A stretch of 33,717 bases of DNA. Origin: JAKAFX01 sp049965715 (lineage in GTDB: Archaea > Thermoplasmatota > Thermoplasmata > Thermoplasmatales > Thermoplasmataceae). The position numbers were made by a program, and so were the translations under genes. This document shows, in pieces, positions 15,752 to 23,354 of this stretch. The first letter of the stretch is position 1. The number at the start of each line of letters is the position of its first letter. The stretch spans positions 1 to 33,717 of the forward strand of contig JBMFWA010000016.1 of the NCBI GenBank assembly GCA_049965715.1, read 5' to 3'. The notes beneath the pieces were generated by a model that did no database searches, was not told the DNA's origin, and saw only the letters and a list, made by a program, of their open reading frames with translations.

Positions 15752-16996
15752 TTACATGAACCTGTCAAGTCCCCTTGACATCTCTACTGGCCATATCATA
15801 GACTTTTCTATCCATCTTTCCTGTGGAACCCTCAGGGATTCCTTCATTCTTTCCATCGCGGCAGCAAATGTCGGGAACTTTTCTGGTTTTCCCCTGAACA
15901 TCTCCCTGAGGTTTTCCCTTACATACCATACACCCACGGGAATGTTGAACCCCGGATATATCTCTCTCCAGAGCATTGCCGATCCCTGTCTTCTTTCCCG
16001 TTCCAGCATCTCCAGTACTGCCAGTCTGGATGAATAATAACAACCTCCTATGTCAGGGTAATCTGTCCTGCCCCTGTTTCCCTCGTAATCAATCTGGGTT
16101 TCCGTTACGTTCGAGAAATAGTTCCACGTTGTATCGGGGAACCAGGCTTCTCCCCATTCAAAGAGCCACTGCCTGGGAGAAATGATCGCTGTAAACAGGT
16201 TCCCACTGACTTTCCTTGTGTAAAGCCAGTATTCATTAACCAGAGGCATCCTCTTCACTCTTACAAGAATCTGGTCTGAGATGTTCTTGTCTGCCGCTGT
16301 AATGGACCATCTTGTTGGTACCATTTTTCTGTCCTTTTCCTTGCCAAGTGCGCCCAGGCTCAGTATTCTGGCTATCCTCGATACATCAACGCCTGAACCG
16401 TAGAGGGTTTTCATCGCTTCATTGCTCCTTAGATCAGTATCCCCATAGACCCGTTCCACTACGTTGTCAAGTTTAGCGTTTCCGATCCTGATCTTGCTCA
16501 GTGGGGCAGAGGGTCCCATTGGCGGAGAATATTCCGAGAGAACAACATCTTTTCCGTCGAAAGAACGATCCATCACCATCTCAACCTCTGTGGGTTTAGC
16601 CGACAGTCCGACCAGCTGAACACTTTGGAGAAAATCATCCGGGGCGGATGCAGTTTTCACTGAGATATTTCTTCCTCCCCTCATTATGGACAGTCTCATT
16701 GAAAGGAACTCTTCCAAATCCATGTTCAGCCACAAAGCAGGATTCTCATATACTGAGGTATCCCCATGGACAGGGGGTGTGGAAGGATATACCGTTACTT
16801 TCGGATAGCCGAACCTGCCGATGAATACGCTGGGCGGTGAAGACCCGTCAAGCTCTCTTCCCTTGATTGCATCGAATCTCGGTTTTATCATGTTGCCTAT
16901 GGAAACAGGACAGTAGCTAAGCCCGCACAGCATTTTAGCTCCCCTGCATTTCACGCACAGTGATGGGGGAATTTTCATTGTTGTTCTGAATTCCAT
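15752..16996 (-). CDS. nreA: archaeal DNA repair protein Nre
   Basis: Member of the archaea-specific Nre family, which in Haloferax acts with UvrABC against mitomycin C damage and binds PCNA. Seen: an N-terminal zinc-type cluster CVKCRGAKMLCGLSYCPV (~residues 14-31), then the conserved core FIGRFGYPKVTVYP and the Nre C-terminal domain with GGCYYSSRLAVLE. Length 414 is typical. The last eight residues (SRGLDRFM) have the L-x-x-F spacing of a PCNA-interacting peptide but lack the leading Gln. Its stop is one base from the start of the radical SAM gene, so the two form an operon. Start at the first ATG; a second Met lies at residue 7. Confidence 0.88.
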   Translation of the reverse strand: MEFRTTMKIPPSLCVKCRGAKMLCGLSYCPVSIGNMIKPRFDAIKGRELDGSSPPSVFIGRFGYPKVTVYPSTPPVHGDTSVYENPALWLNMDLEEFLSMRLSIMRGGRNISVKTASAPDDFLQSVQLVGLSAKPTEVEMVMDRSFDGKDVVLSEYSPPMGPSAPLSKIRIGNAKLDNVVERVYGDTDLRSNEAMKTLYGSGVDVSRIARILSLGALGKEKDRKMVPTRWSITAADKNISDQILVRVKRMPLVNEYWLYTRKVSGNLFTAIISPRQWLFEWGEAWFPDTTWNYFSNVTETQIDYEGNRGRTDYPDIGGCYYSSRLAVLEMLERERRQGSAMLWREIYPGFNIPVGVWYVRENLREMFRGKPEKFPTFAAAMERMKESLRVPQERWIEKSMIWPVEMSRGLDRFM

Positions 16997-17042
16997 AGTT
17001 TCTTATCTATCACATTACGGGTATATGAAAATTGTCTTAGCC

Positions 17043-17465
17043 TCAAAGAAGTCCCTTAATTCCTGATATTTCCTCAAAAGATCTTATCAGGAACGGATAG
17101 TCATCTGGCTTTAGATCATTTTCTATTGCAGCATTTCTCAACGCTCGGGACCACGTGTCCAGATCCTCCTCGAACGCCCTTATGCAGCGTTTCATCCCGT
17201 CATCGCCAGGTACAATTGTATGGTTCACCCCGTTCTTTGCAGAATAGAATATGAATTTAGCTTCATCTGCCTTCAGAAAATAGTATCTCTCCGAGCCAAT
17301 CATCACTTCCACAAACTCGTTCTCCCTGAACATGATCACTTCATCTGCGACAGCAAGTGAAACCTCTCTCGTCCCCTCGCCGTCCTTTAAGTAGCTTTGC
17401 GGAAATTTCTTGTTTCCCAGGGATGCCCAGATTTCCATTGCTATTTTTTCCGGCGATTTGATCAT
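17043..17465 (-). CDS. conserved-looking hypothetical protein
   Basis: 140 residues, rich in Glu/Lys/Asp, with no signal peptide, membrane segment or metal-binding cluster. The middle part (VIMFRENEFVEVMIGSERYY) looks like beta strands, and the C-terminal third (FEEDLDTWSRALRNAAIEND) like helices, so a small soluble alpha/beta protein is likely. I do not recognise a family. A TATA-like element at 17492-17498 and an 8-base direct repeat at the start codon support expression. It lies 46 bases upstream of nre in the same orientation and could be co-transcribed with it. Confidence 0.7.
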   Translation of the reverse strand: MIKSPEKIAMEIWASLGNKKFPQSYLKDGEGTREVSLAVADEVIMFRENEFVEVMIGSERYYFLKADEAKFIFYSAKNGVNHTIVPGDDGMKRCIRAFEEDLDTWSRALRNAAIENDLKPDDYPFLIRSFEEISGIKGLL

Positions 17466-17491
17466 GCTATATGCATGCTATGCAAGGCCCG

Positions 17492-17498
17492 TTTTATA
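17492..17498 (-). promoter_or_regulatory. promoter of the 140-residue hypothetical gene
   Basis: On the minus strand GGTATAAAACGG is centred about 30 bases before ATG 17465, without a Shine-Dalgarno. CATGCTAT is repeated at 17463-17470 and 17474-17481, spanning the expected transcript start. Confidence 0.55.
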
Positions 17499-17595
17499 CC
17501 TATCGCTTCAATTTCACCGCCGGCTGATATTCGTGATTTTAGGCTTTCGCGGACCTCCTTGCAGCCTTACCACTATACCATATGATTATAATTTC

Positions 17596-17618
17596 TATCC
17601 CTTAGGGATAAAATATTA
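17596..17618 (+). promoter_or_regulatory. palindromic operator candidate and TATA box of the nucleotidyltransferase gene
   Basis: TATCCCT-T-AGGGATA (17596-17610) is a perfect 7+1+7 palindrome directly abutting the TATA-like AAATATTA (17611-17618), which is about 29 bases before ATG 17644. A dimeric regulator bound here would cover the BRE and could block TFB/TBP binding. Confidence 0.5.
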
Positions 17619-17643
17619 TTACTGCTGCAAATACTCTGTTTCC

Positions 17644-18576
17644 ATGATAGGCGCTATACTTGCCGGGGGTTTTGGCAAGAGGCTCAGGCCTTTGACGGAC
17701 AAGATACCCAAAGCATTGATAGAGATAAGCAAAAACTACACCATAATGGACAGGCAGCTGCTGGATTTTCGTAGAGCAGGGATAAATGTGGTATATGTTC
17801 TAACCAGTTATCTGGGCAGTGTCATCGAGGAAAGGTATGGAAAAGAGTGGAACGGAATTAAACTTATGTATCTGCCGGAAGAAAAGCCACTTGGTAAACT
17901 GTTCTCCTTGAGGAATCTCATAGGAGTCGCAGGCGACAGTGATGTAATCATGAGAAACGGCGATACCGTTTCTGACATAGACATAAATGAGTTCATTAAG
18001 TTCTCAGAAGCTTCAGAGTATTCCCTTGTAATTCACGCCACGAAAATGAGGAGCCCCTACGGTATCATTGAAACGAGCGGGAACCGTATTACCGGCTTCA
18101 GGGAGAAACCTCTGCTCGAAACACTCATAAATTCCGGATTATATTATATTAAGAAGGATGTTTACCCTTACTTTTTGAAGGAGTATGAGGAAAAGGAGAT
18201 TGAAACAACAGTTTTTCCCCTTCTGGCCGAGAAAGGGCTTGCCGGCATATTCCGTGACGATTCTTTCTGGATAGGAATTGACAGTGACAAGGACCTGGAG
18301 AGCGCCAGAAATTATTACGAGGGGAGGACCGATATGCTTTGGGGCAATTTAAAAACAGATTTCTCTGGTAAGAGCTTCACTTTCTATACCTATGATATCT
18401 ATGCCGGTGAAACCCTTGAAATAGAACATGAATCCGCCATAATGAAAGTGATCCGGGGAAGCGTTACTTTCTCTGGGAAGGTAAAGCTTGCTGAGGGTAG
18501 TATAACCGAAATTGCTGGCAGATTAAAAATAAAGGCAGGCCCTAGGTCCATAATCGAAGTTGTTCAGAAAACTTAA
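17644..18576 (+). CDS. sugar-phosphate nucleotidyltransferase with cupin-like C-terminus
   Basis: Makes an NDP-sugar from a sugar 1-phosphate and an NTP. The N-terminal signature GAILAGGFGKRLRPLTDKIP with the following PKALIEI is complete, and the metal-site region reads MRNGDTVSDID. After the ~230-residue catalytic domain, the last ~75 residues (DIYAGETLEIEHESAIMKVI... RSIIEVVQKT) resemble a small cupin or beta-roll of the kind fused to mannose-1-phosphate guanylyltransferases. Start placed at ATG 17644; the frame is open back to 17410, but that stretch overlaps the opposite gene and the promoter and encodes no family sequence. The sugar and nucleotide are not determinable. The next gene begins 31 bases downstream. 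Confidence 0.85.
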   Translation: MIGAILAGGFGKRLRPLTDKIPKALIEISKNYTIMDRQLLDFRRAGINVVYVLTSYLGSVIEERYGKEWNGIKLMYLPEEKPLGKLFSLRNLIGVAGDSDVIMRNGDTVSDIDINEFIKFSEASEYSLVIHATKMRSPYGIIETSGNRITGFREKPLLETLINSGLYYIKKDVYPYFLKEYEEKEIETTVFPLLAEKGLAGIFRDDSFWIGIDSDKDLESARNYYEGRTDMLWGNLKTDFSGKSFTFYTYDIYAGETLEIEHESAIMKVIRGSVTFSGKVKLAEGSITEIAGRLKIKAGPRSIIEVVQKT

Positions 18577-18607
18577 TAAAGATAATGACATAATGACCGG
18601 ATTGCTA

Positions 18608-18973
18608 ATGACTATCATAACGAGGGATTTGCTAATCCAAGCTCTCGATAATGTCTACGGCAAGAGAGGAATGGCCAGACACGATATAGAAGAACTTTCC
18701 GACTTTGTTCTGTCCTTCTTTGGTTATGAGGACTATGTTCTCGATAACATGCTTTCGGCCGCTGAGAGAGATGTATTTTACAATCTTGAGGAATATGGTC
18801 TTCTGGAAGCAAAGAGAGAAGAGGTCAACATCATACGCGGAAAATCCTGGAGAATAAATCAGTGGACTTACAAGAAAAACAATATTCTGAAAGCTGCAAG
18901 TATCAAGGAGGAGAAGAAGACTTCAGACAATCCCTACGATGACATTTTCAAAGCCATGGAAGGGGGACAGTAA
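18608..18973 (+). CDS. small conserved archaeal protein (DUF6015-like)
   Basis: About 121 residues, soluble, acidic. The pattern TIITRDLLIQALDNVYGKRG, then LSDFVLSFFGYEDYVLDNML, and GKSWRINQWTY recalls, from memory, a family of small euryarchaeal proteins of unknown function annotated DUF6015. The helical first half with an aromatic core and the GK-W-R-x-x-W motif suggest a winged-helix-like fold, but this is inference. ATG 18608 is chosen for the family-like MTIITR start. ATG 18593 and an upstream start at 18560 overlapping the nucleotidyltransferase are alternatives. Probably co-transcribed with the nucleotidyltransferase. Confidence 0.7.
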   Translation: MTIITRDLLIQALDNVYGKRGMARHDIEELSDFVLSFFGYEDYVLDNMLSAAERDVFYNLEEYGLLEAKREEVNIIRGKSWRINQWTYKKNNILKAASIKEEKKTSDNPYDDIFKAMEGGQ

Positions 18974-18977
18974 AATT

Positions 18978-19000
18978 CAAGCATCCCACTGCTTCATTTT
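18978..19000 (+). terminator. weak terminator-like hairpin
   Basis: AAGCA/TGCTT (18979-18983 with 18990-18994) with a 6-base loop is followed by CATTTT, just after the stop codon at 18973. The stem is short, so support is weak. Confidence 0.3.
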
Positions 19001-19119
19001 CGAATACATCTCTTGCCTAGTTAAAATTAAATACCGATTCCTCATAAGCAAACAGTAAAACAGAGCCGTTTCTAGTATTACCAGTCCTTGTATGGAGTGG
19101 AACATATTCGGGTGAAATA

Positions 19120-20460
19120 TTGGGCTTTTTCAGCAAATTGGACAATTCAAGAATAACGACGGCTTACATAGCGATAATGCTGCTTGCTTCCATGGGACTT
19201 TTCATAGATGGTTTTGATCTGAATGAGATATCCACTGTTAATGAACTCATTCTGAAAAATATTTTCGCGGAAACCCAGCTGGAATATCTCCTTATAAATG
19301 TCTCCTCGTTCATTGGTATGGGGATAGGGGCAGTTGCTTTAGGTTTGGTATCAGACAGGTATGGACGAAACCTGGTATTTGCCCTGGATCTTGTTTTCTT
19401 TGCTGTTTTCGGCATTTTAGCTGGTCTTGCAACAAACTGGTACGAACTGTTTGCCTTCAGATTCCTGCTTGGAATCGGCATTGGAGGGGACTATCCCGTC
19501 AGTTCCACAATTCTTTCTGAATTTTCGCCAAGAATGAAGAGGGGCAAGGTACTGATGCTGATGGTTGGATTTTACTGGATAGGGATACTCGTTTCCAACG
19601 GCATCTCGTATGCCCTCATTTCTTCACTGGGACTCCTCTACTGGAGATACCTGTTTGTCATAAGTGGACTAATCGCTGTTCCCATCATACTTCTGAGGTT
19701 CAGGATTCCGGAAAGCCCCCGTTGGTTGAAGGCCCATGGAAGACCGGAGGAAGCTATTGAAAGCATAGAAAGGATCGCGGGTGCGCAGGGAACCGGGGCT
19801 GAGTCGACAGAAACCGGTCTCAGACCTGCAAGGAGGTTATCACTCTTTTTCTCGATATTTTTTGTTCTTTCTGCATGGTTCCTGTTTGACCTTGCTTCGT
19901 ACCCTGTCGGATTCTATTTTCCAAACGCGGTGTTTGTCCTGCTTGGCTTCTCGGGAAGGTATTCCCTGGTCGTGGCATTGCTCAAGATCTCTGTTTTTGG
20001 AGCCCTTATCTCGGTGGGAGCAATTATCGGGTACATAATAGCAATACTAATAATAGACAGGATAGGGAGAAGACCTTTAACAATTGCGGGTTTCCTGGCC
20101 ATGACTATACTGCTGCTGGTTTTCACAGTATTCAGGCTTACTGGTACACCAGTCGTAATATTCTACTTCCTGTTCGTAATGATGGAGCAATGGATTGGGG
20201 CGGTGACACTTTTCTATCCCACTGAAATTTTCAGGACAGATATCCGATCCACAATGCAGGGATTAGCCACTATGGTTTCAAGAATCGGTGCCATAGTCGG
20301 AATTTTCCTTTTCCCGCTCTTCCAGACATATCAGGCTTTCTTCGTTGCCTTCCTGGCCTGTCTGGCGGGACTTCTCATTTCAGTTGCTCTGGCCCCGGAG
20401 ACTGTTGGCAAAACCATCGAGGCTGCTTCGGGGGAAAAGGTTTCGGAAAATACAGGATGA
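19120..20460 (+). CDS. MFS transporter, sugar/metabolite:H+ symporter type
   Basis: Integral membrane protein with about 12 hydrophobic segments in 446 residues. Family marks: GLVSDRYGRN after TM2, FRFLLGIGIGGDYP in TM4, the sugar-porter signature RIPESPRWLKAHGR, IDRIGRRPL in the second half, and APETVGKTIEA at the end. An Asp in TM1 (FIDGFDLNEIS) is typical of proton-coupled members. Substrate is unknown (sugar, phosphate or organic acid). The start is TTG 19120 with GGTGA five bases upstream; the first in-frame ATG lies inside TM1, so it is not the start. A seven-codon ORF (ATG 19092) ends within that ribosome site. Confidence 0.88.
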   Translation: MGFFSKLDNSRITTAYIAIMLLASMGLFIDGFDLNEISTVNELILKNIFAETQLEYLLINVSSFIGMGIGAVALGLVSDRYGRNLVFALDLVFFAVFGILAGLATNWYELFAFRFLLGIGIGGDYPVSSTILSEFSPRMKRGKVLMLMVGFYWIGILVSNGISYALISSLGLLYWRYLFVISGLIAVPIILLRFRIPESPRWLKAHGRPEEAIESIERIAGAQGTGAESTETGLRPARRLSLFFSIFFVLSAWFLFDLASYPVGFYFPNAVFVLLGFSGRYSLVVALLKISVFGALISVGAIIGYIIAILIIDRIGRRPLTIAGFLAMTILLLVFTVFRLTGTPVVIFYFLFVMMEQWIGAVTLFYPTEIFRTDIRSTMQGLATMVSRIGAIVGIFLFPLFQTYQAFFVAFLACLAGLLISVALAPETVGKTIEAASGEKVSENTG

Positions 20461-20498
20461 AGTTTGCAGTAATCATGGATAATCACTATTTGCAAACT
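20461..20498. repeat. inverted repeat between the MFS gene and the aquaporin gene
   Basis: AGTTTGCA (20461-20468) and TGCAAACT (20491-20498) form a perfect 8-base inverted repeat with a 22-base spacer. It starts at the base after the MFS stop codon and ends 4 bases before a TATA-like box, so it may be an operator or a terminator. Confidence 0.5.
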
Positions 20499-20502
20499 CT
20501 GG

Positions 20503-20511
20503 TTTTATATT
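20503..20511 (+). promoter_or_regulatory. aquaporin promoter (TATA box)
   Basis: TTTTATATT lies about 98 bases before the chosen ATG 20606, predicting a leader of about 70 bases. A second AT-rich element near 20540-20560 could place the start closer. Confidence 0.35.
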
Positions 20512-20605
20512 GGTACTGATGTTTTCCCCATATGACATATCTTTTGAAAGCATATATCAGATGGACAAAGAACGTTGGCGTAATGGGAATGGGGGTTGGC
20601 TAGCA

Positions 20606-21325
20606 ATGGAATATTCTCTGAGCCAAAAACTGGCAGCTGAACTTGCTGGGACTTACCTTCTTGTTTTGGGAGGACCGGGAAGTGCAATCGTGGCAGTTGG
20701 TGTTTTTGGGATCCCATGGGGGCCAATGACTCTTTTCTTCAACGCCATAGGTTTTGCGATTGCTATAATAGGAGGCATCTATGCGCTGGGTCACATTTCC
20801 GGAGGTCACTTCAATTCTGCCATAACCCTGGGTTTGCTTGTTTCTGGGAAAATGCCAAGGAGAGATGCCCTGCCATATATAGTTGCACAATTTGCAGGAG
20901 CCCTTCTTGCTTCGCTCACTGCCCTGCTCTTTTTCGGCTATACGGTCGGGAATGTTGTTTATTTTGGGGCCAGTTATCCCGGCCCTAGGGGGCCCGTTGT
21001 GGCATTCTTTGCCGAGCTGATAATGACCTTCTTCCTTCTGTGGATTGTACAGGGTGTTGTCAATTATGGGAAACTGGGAACCGGGTTCGCCGGGATCGCA
21101 ATTGGTTTTTACATAATGTTTGAGGTTATGATAATTGGCACAGTGAGCGGTGGTTCCGTTAATCCTGCAAGATCTTTCGGGCCTGCTGTTGTGTCGGGCA
21201 TACTTTTCAACCCGGCCTTCAGTCAGTGGATTTATTTCACTGCACCGTTTATTGGTGGAGCGCTTGGAGCAGTTACCTTTGCATGGCTGTTCAAGCCAGG
21301 AAAGGAGGGCGCTCTGCCAGGCTGA
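20606..21325 (+). CDS. aquaporin / MIP-family channel
   Basis: Six-helix channel for water or small neutral solutes. Two half-helix loops are seen: GHISGGHFNSAITLG, where the first NPA box is NSA, and SGGSVNPARSFGPAVV with an intact NPA plus Arg. Aligned by eye to human AQP1, the selectivity filter is Phe, Val (in place of His), Gly, Arg. The archaeal AqpM also lacks the His. About 239 residues from ATG 20606, the usual MIP length. The frame is open to a TTG at 20510, but the added residues are polar and unlike the family. It lies downstream of the MFS gene, with a separate TATA box. Solute cannot be deduced. Confidence 0.9.
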   Translation: MEYSLSQKLAAELAGTYLLVLGGPGSAIVAVGVFGIPWGPMTLFFNAIGFAIAIIGGIYALGHISGGHFNSAITLGLLVSGKMPRRDALPYIVAQFAGALLASLTALLFFGYTVGNVVYFGASYPGPRGPVVAFFAELIMTFFLLWIVQGVVNYGKLGTGFAGIAIGFYIMFEVMIIGTVSGGSVNPARSFGPAVVSGILFNPAFSQWIYFTAPFIGGALGAVTFAWLFKPGKEGALPG

Positions 21326-21339
21326 GTCTGAGATCTATT

Positions 21340-21368
21340 TTTCAGGGAATCTTTTATTTTCCCTGAAA
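21340..21368. terminator. bidirectional terminator between aquaporin and hydroxyacyl-CoA dehydrogenase genes
   Basis: A perfect 10-base stem TTTCAGGGAA/TTCCCTGAAA (21340-21349 with 21359-21368) with a 9-base T-rich loop. It lies between the convergent genes, and one arm covers the last codons of the hydroxyacyl-CoA dehydrogenase gene. Confidence 0.6.
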
Positions 21369-23348
21369 TTCCGGCTTACGTTTCTGTATGAATGCACTGA
21401 CGCCTTCTTTGATATCGTCGGTGGAGAAAAGCACTCCCATTGACAGCGCCTCTATCCAGAGACCCTCATCAATGGATCCGTCATATCCCCTGTTCACTGA
21501 AATTTTGGAGAGATATGCAGATATGGGAGCGGTTTCCTCGCAGAACTTGGTCGCAAACTGCAGGGTCTCATCGTCGATATTGTTCTTTGAAAAGATCTTT
21601 GAAACCAGCCCGTAATCGGCTGCCTGTTTTCCTGTTATTCTCTCGGATGAGAGAATCAGGTACTCAGCTCTTGAGATGCCTATAAGCCTGGCAAGTCTCT
21701 GTGTTCCAGACCATCCCGGGAGGATTCCCCTCTGAACTTCTGGAAATCCTATCAGTGCGTCCTCGGTCGAAAATCGCATGTCGCATGAGAGAGATAACTC
21801 AAATCCACCGCCAAGGGCATAACCCTCAATCTGCGCTATGTATATTTTTGGCGACTCCTGTATCTTCTTGAATACCTTCTGGCCCTTCCTGGAGAATTCC
21901 ATGAAATCCTTTGATCCGTTGAAGAACTGGCTCAGTTCCGCACCAGCTGAGAATATACCGCCATTTCCGCGTATGATTACAGCAAGTGTTTCCCTGTCAT
22001 CTGCAATTTCATCCACTGTCTTTTCAAGTTCCTGCAGAACCTGCGCATCTATCAGGTTGAGTCGCTGATTTTGTATTGTAATAATCGAGACTTTGCCTCT
22101 CTTCTCAAGCAAGACCTTTCCAGTGGTTGATCCTGCTATTGAGTTCGCTGACGGCTGTGTCTGGGGTTTCTCTTTCGCAGCTTTCTGGAATTCCTTCTTT
22201 GAGAACAGTTCCCTCAGTTTTCCTTCCTTAATGGATGTTGCTGGAGCAAATACTTCTGCCCCAAATCTCTCATGTATCTGATCCAGTTTCTTTCTTATCT
22301 CAGCAGATGTAAGACCCTGAGCCACGGATATCGGACCGAACGGCCTGTTCATGCCGAGCTTCACGCCCGTTTCAATGTCTTCAGGAAGTGCAATCTCCTC
22401 CTCCACAACCTTTGCAGCCTCATTGATCTCCACCGCCAGAACGTCCAGCAGATCAAGTTTATCTGTTGGAGGAGTGTCGGGTATCTTGGCCTTTCCATTC
22501 TCCCATACATAGAAGCCTTTCCCGCTTTTCATCCCGAGTTCCTTTGCATCGAATTTATGCTTGAATGCCTGGCACTTACCGTACTCTGGAGATAAGGCTT
22601 CAGCGTAGTATTCCAGGGAATGGACGACCGTATCTATTCCAACGTAATCCATCAGTTCGTATGGTCCCATGGGAAGCCCCTGTGACTTCGCGAACCTGTC
22701 CACAGACTCTGGTGAAGCAATCTTCTTATCCAGTATGATGCAGAAAAGCAGGCTTTCCGGAGCGTTTATCCTGTTGACCACAAATCCCGGAGAATCCTTA
22801 AAAACGCGAATGGCGGTCTTTCCGATCTTGCCCATGAGAGCAAATGCTTCATCAAACACCTTTCCCGAGGTGCTCTCGCCCTTTATGACCTCAACAAGTT
22901 TAAGCAGAACTGGAGGGTTGAAAAAATGAAGGCCCACAAATCTTTCCGGGTTCTTTACAGATTTGGACAGATCGGTGATCCTGAAATTTGAGGTGTTGGT
23001 TGCAATGATTGCGTCAGGTCTTGCATATTCTGAGACTTTTGAAAGCAGGTCTTTCTTCAGGTCCATTATCTCAGGAACAGCCTCTATAATGAGATCTGAT
23101 CCTTTCACTGATTCCTCCAGGTTGGACGAATATTTTATGCTGGAAAGAATCGCTGATCTGTTCTCTTCCTTTATCTTTCCTGATTTTACAAGCCTCTCCA
23201 TGCTTGTCTCTATTGATTTCTGTGCCTTCTTCAGGGCGTCTTCGAAAGCATCCTCAAGGAATACATGATAATTCGAGAGTGCAAATACCTCTGCGATTCC
23301 ATGACCCATCTGTCCTGATCCTACAACCGTAACGTTCTTGATTTCCAA
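21354..23348 (-). CDS. 3-hydroxyacyl-CoA dehydrogenase / enoyl-CoA hydratase fusion
   Basis: Bifunctional enzyme for the hydration and second oxidation of beta-oxidation. Domain order is dehydrogenase first: NAD-binding VVGSGQMGHGIAEVFALSN at the N-terminus, catalytic GLHFFNPP and GFVVNRI, a second helical C-terminal domain, then a hydratase from about residue 410 with GGGFELSLSCD and GFPEVQRGILPGWSGTQRL, in which both catalytic Glu are present. This is the reverse of bacterial FadB and matches the archaeal fusion described in Metallosphaera (crotonyl-CoA hydratase/3-hydroxybutyryl-CoA dehydrogenase). Start is TTG 23348, 6 bases after the SCP2 stop, with AAGTGA as ribosome site. Length 664. 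Confidence 0.93.
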   Translation of the reverse strand: MEIKNVTVVGSGQMGHGIAEVFALSNYHVFLEDAFEDALKKAQKSIETSMERLVKSGKIKEENRSAILSSIKYSSNLEESVKGSDLIIEAVPEIMDLKKDLLSKVSEYARPDAIIATNTSNFRITDLSKSVKNPERFVGLHFFNPPVLLKLVEVIKGESTSGKVFDEAFALMGKIGKTAIRVFKDSPGFVVNRINAPESLLFCIILDKKIASPESVDRFAKSQGLPMGPYELMDYVGIDTVVHSLEYYAEALSPEYGKCQAFKHKFDAKELGMKSGKGFYVWENGKAKIPDTPPTDKLDLLDVLAVEINEAAKVVEEEIALPEDIETGVKLGMNRPFGPISVAQGLTSAEIRKKLDQIHERFGAEVFAPATSIKEGKLRELFSKKEFQKAAKEKPQTQPSANSIAGSTTGKVLLEKRGKVSIITIQNQRLNLIDAQVLQELEKTVDEIADDRETLAVIIRGNGGIFSAGAELSQFFNGSKDFMEFSRKGQKVFKKIQESPKIYIAQIEGYALGGGFELSLSCDMRFSTEDALIGFPEVQRGILPGWSGTQRLARLIGISRAEYLILSSERITGKQAADYGLVSKIFSKNNIDDETLQFATKFCEETAPISAYLSKISVNRGYDGSIDEGLWIEALSMGVLFSTDDIKEGVSAFIQKRKPEFQGK

Positions 23349-23354
23349 AACTTT

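Noticed and set aside
15624..16043. Overlapping frames on both strands around the nre 3' end
   Set aside because: They are shadows of nre and the radical SAM gene, which have clear motifs and a near-abutting junction.
17410..17643. N-terminal extension of the nucleotidyltransferase frame back to 17410
   Set aside because: It overlaps the opposite hypothetical gene and the divergent promoters, and the family signature begins at Met 17644.
19092..19160. Frameshift at the MFS start joining MEWNIFG to the transporter
   Set aside because: The TTG start has its own ribosome site, and the transporter N-terminus is complete without the short ORF.
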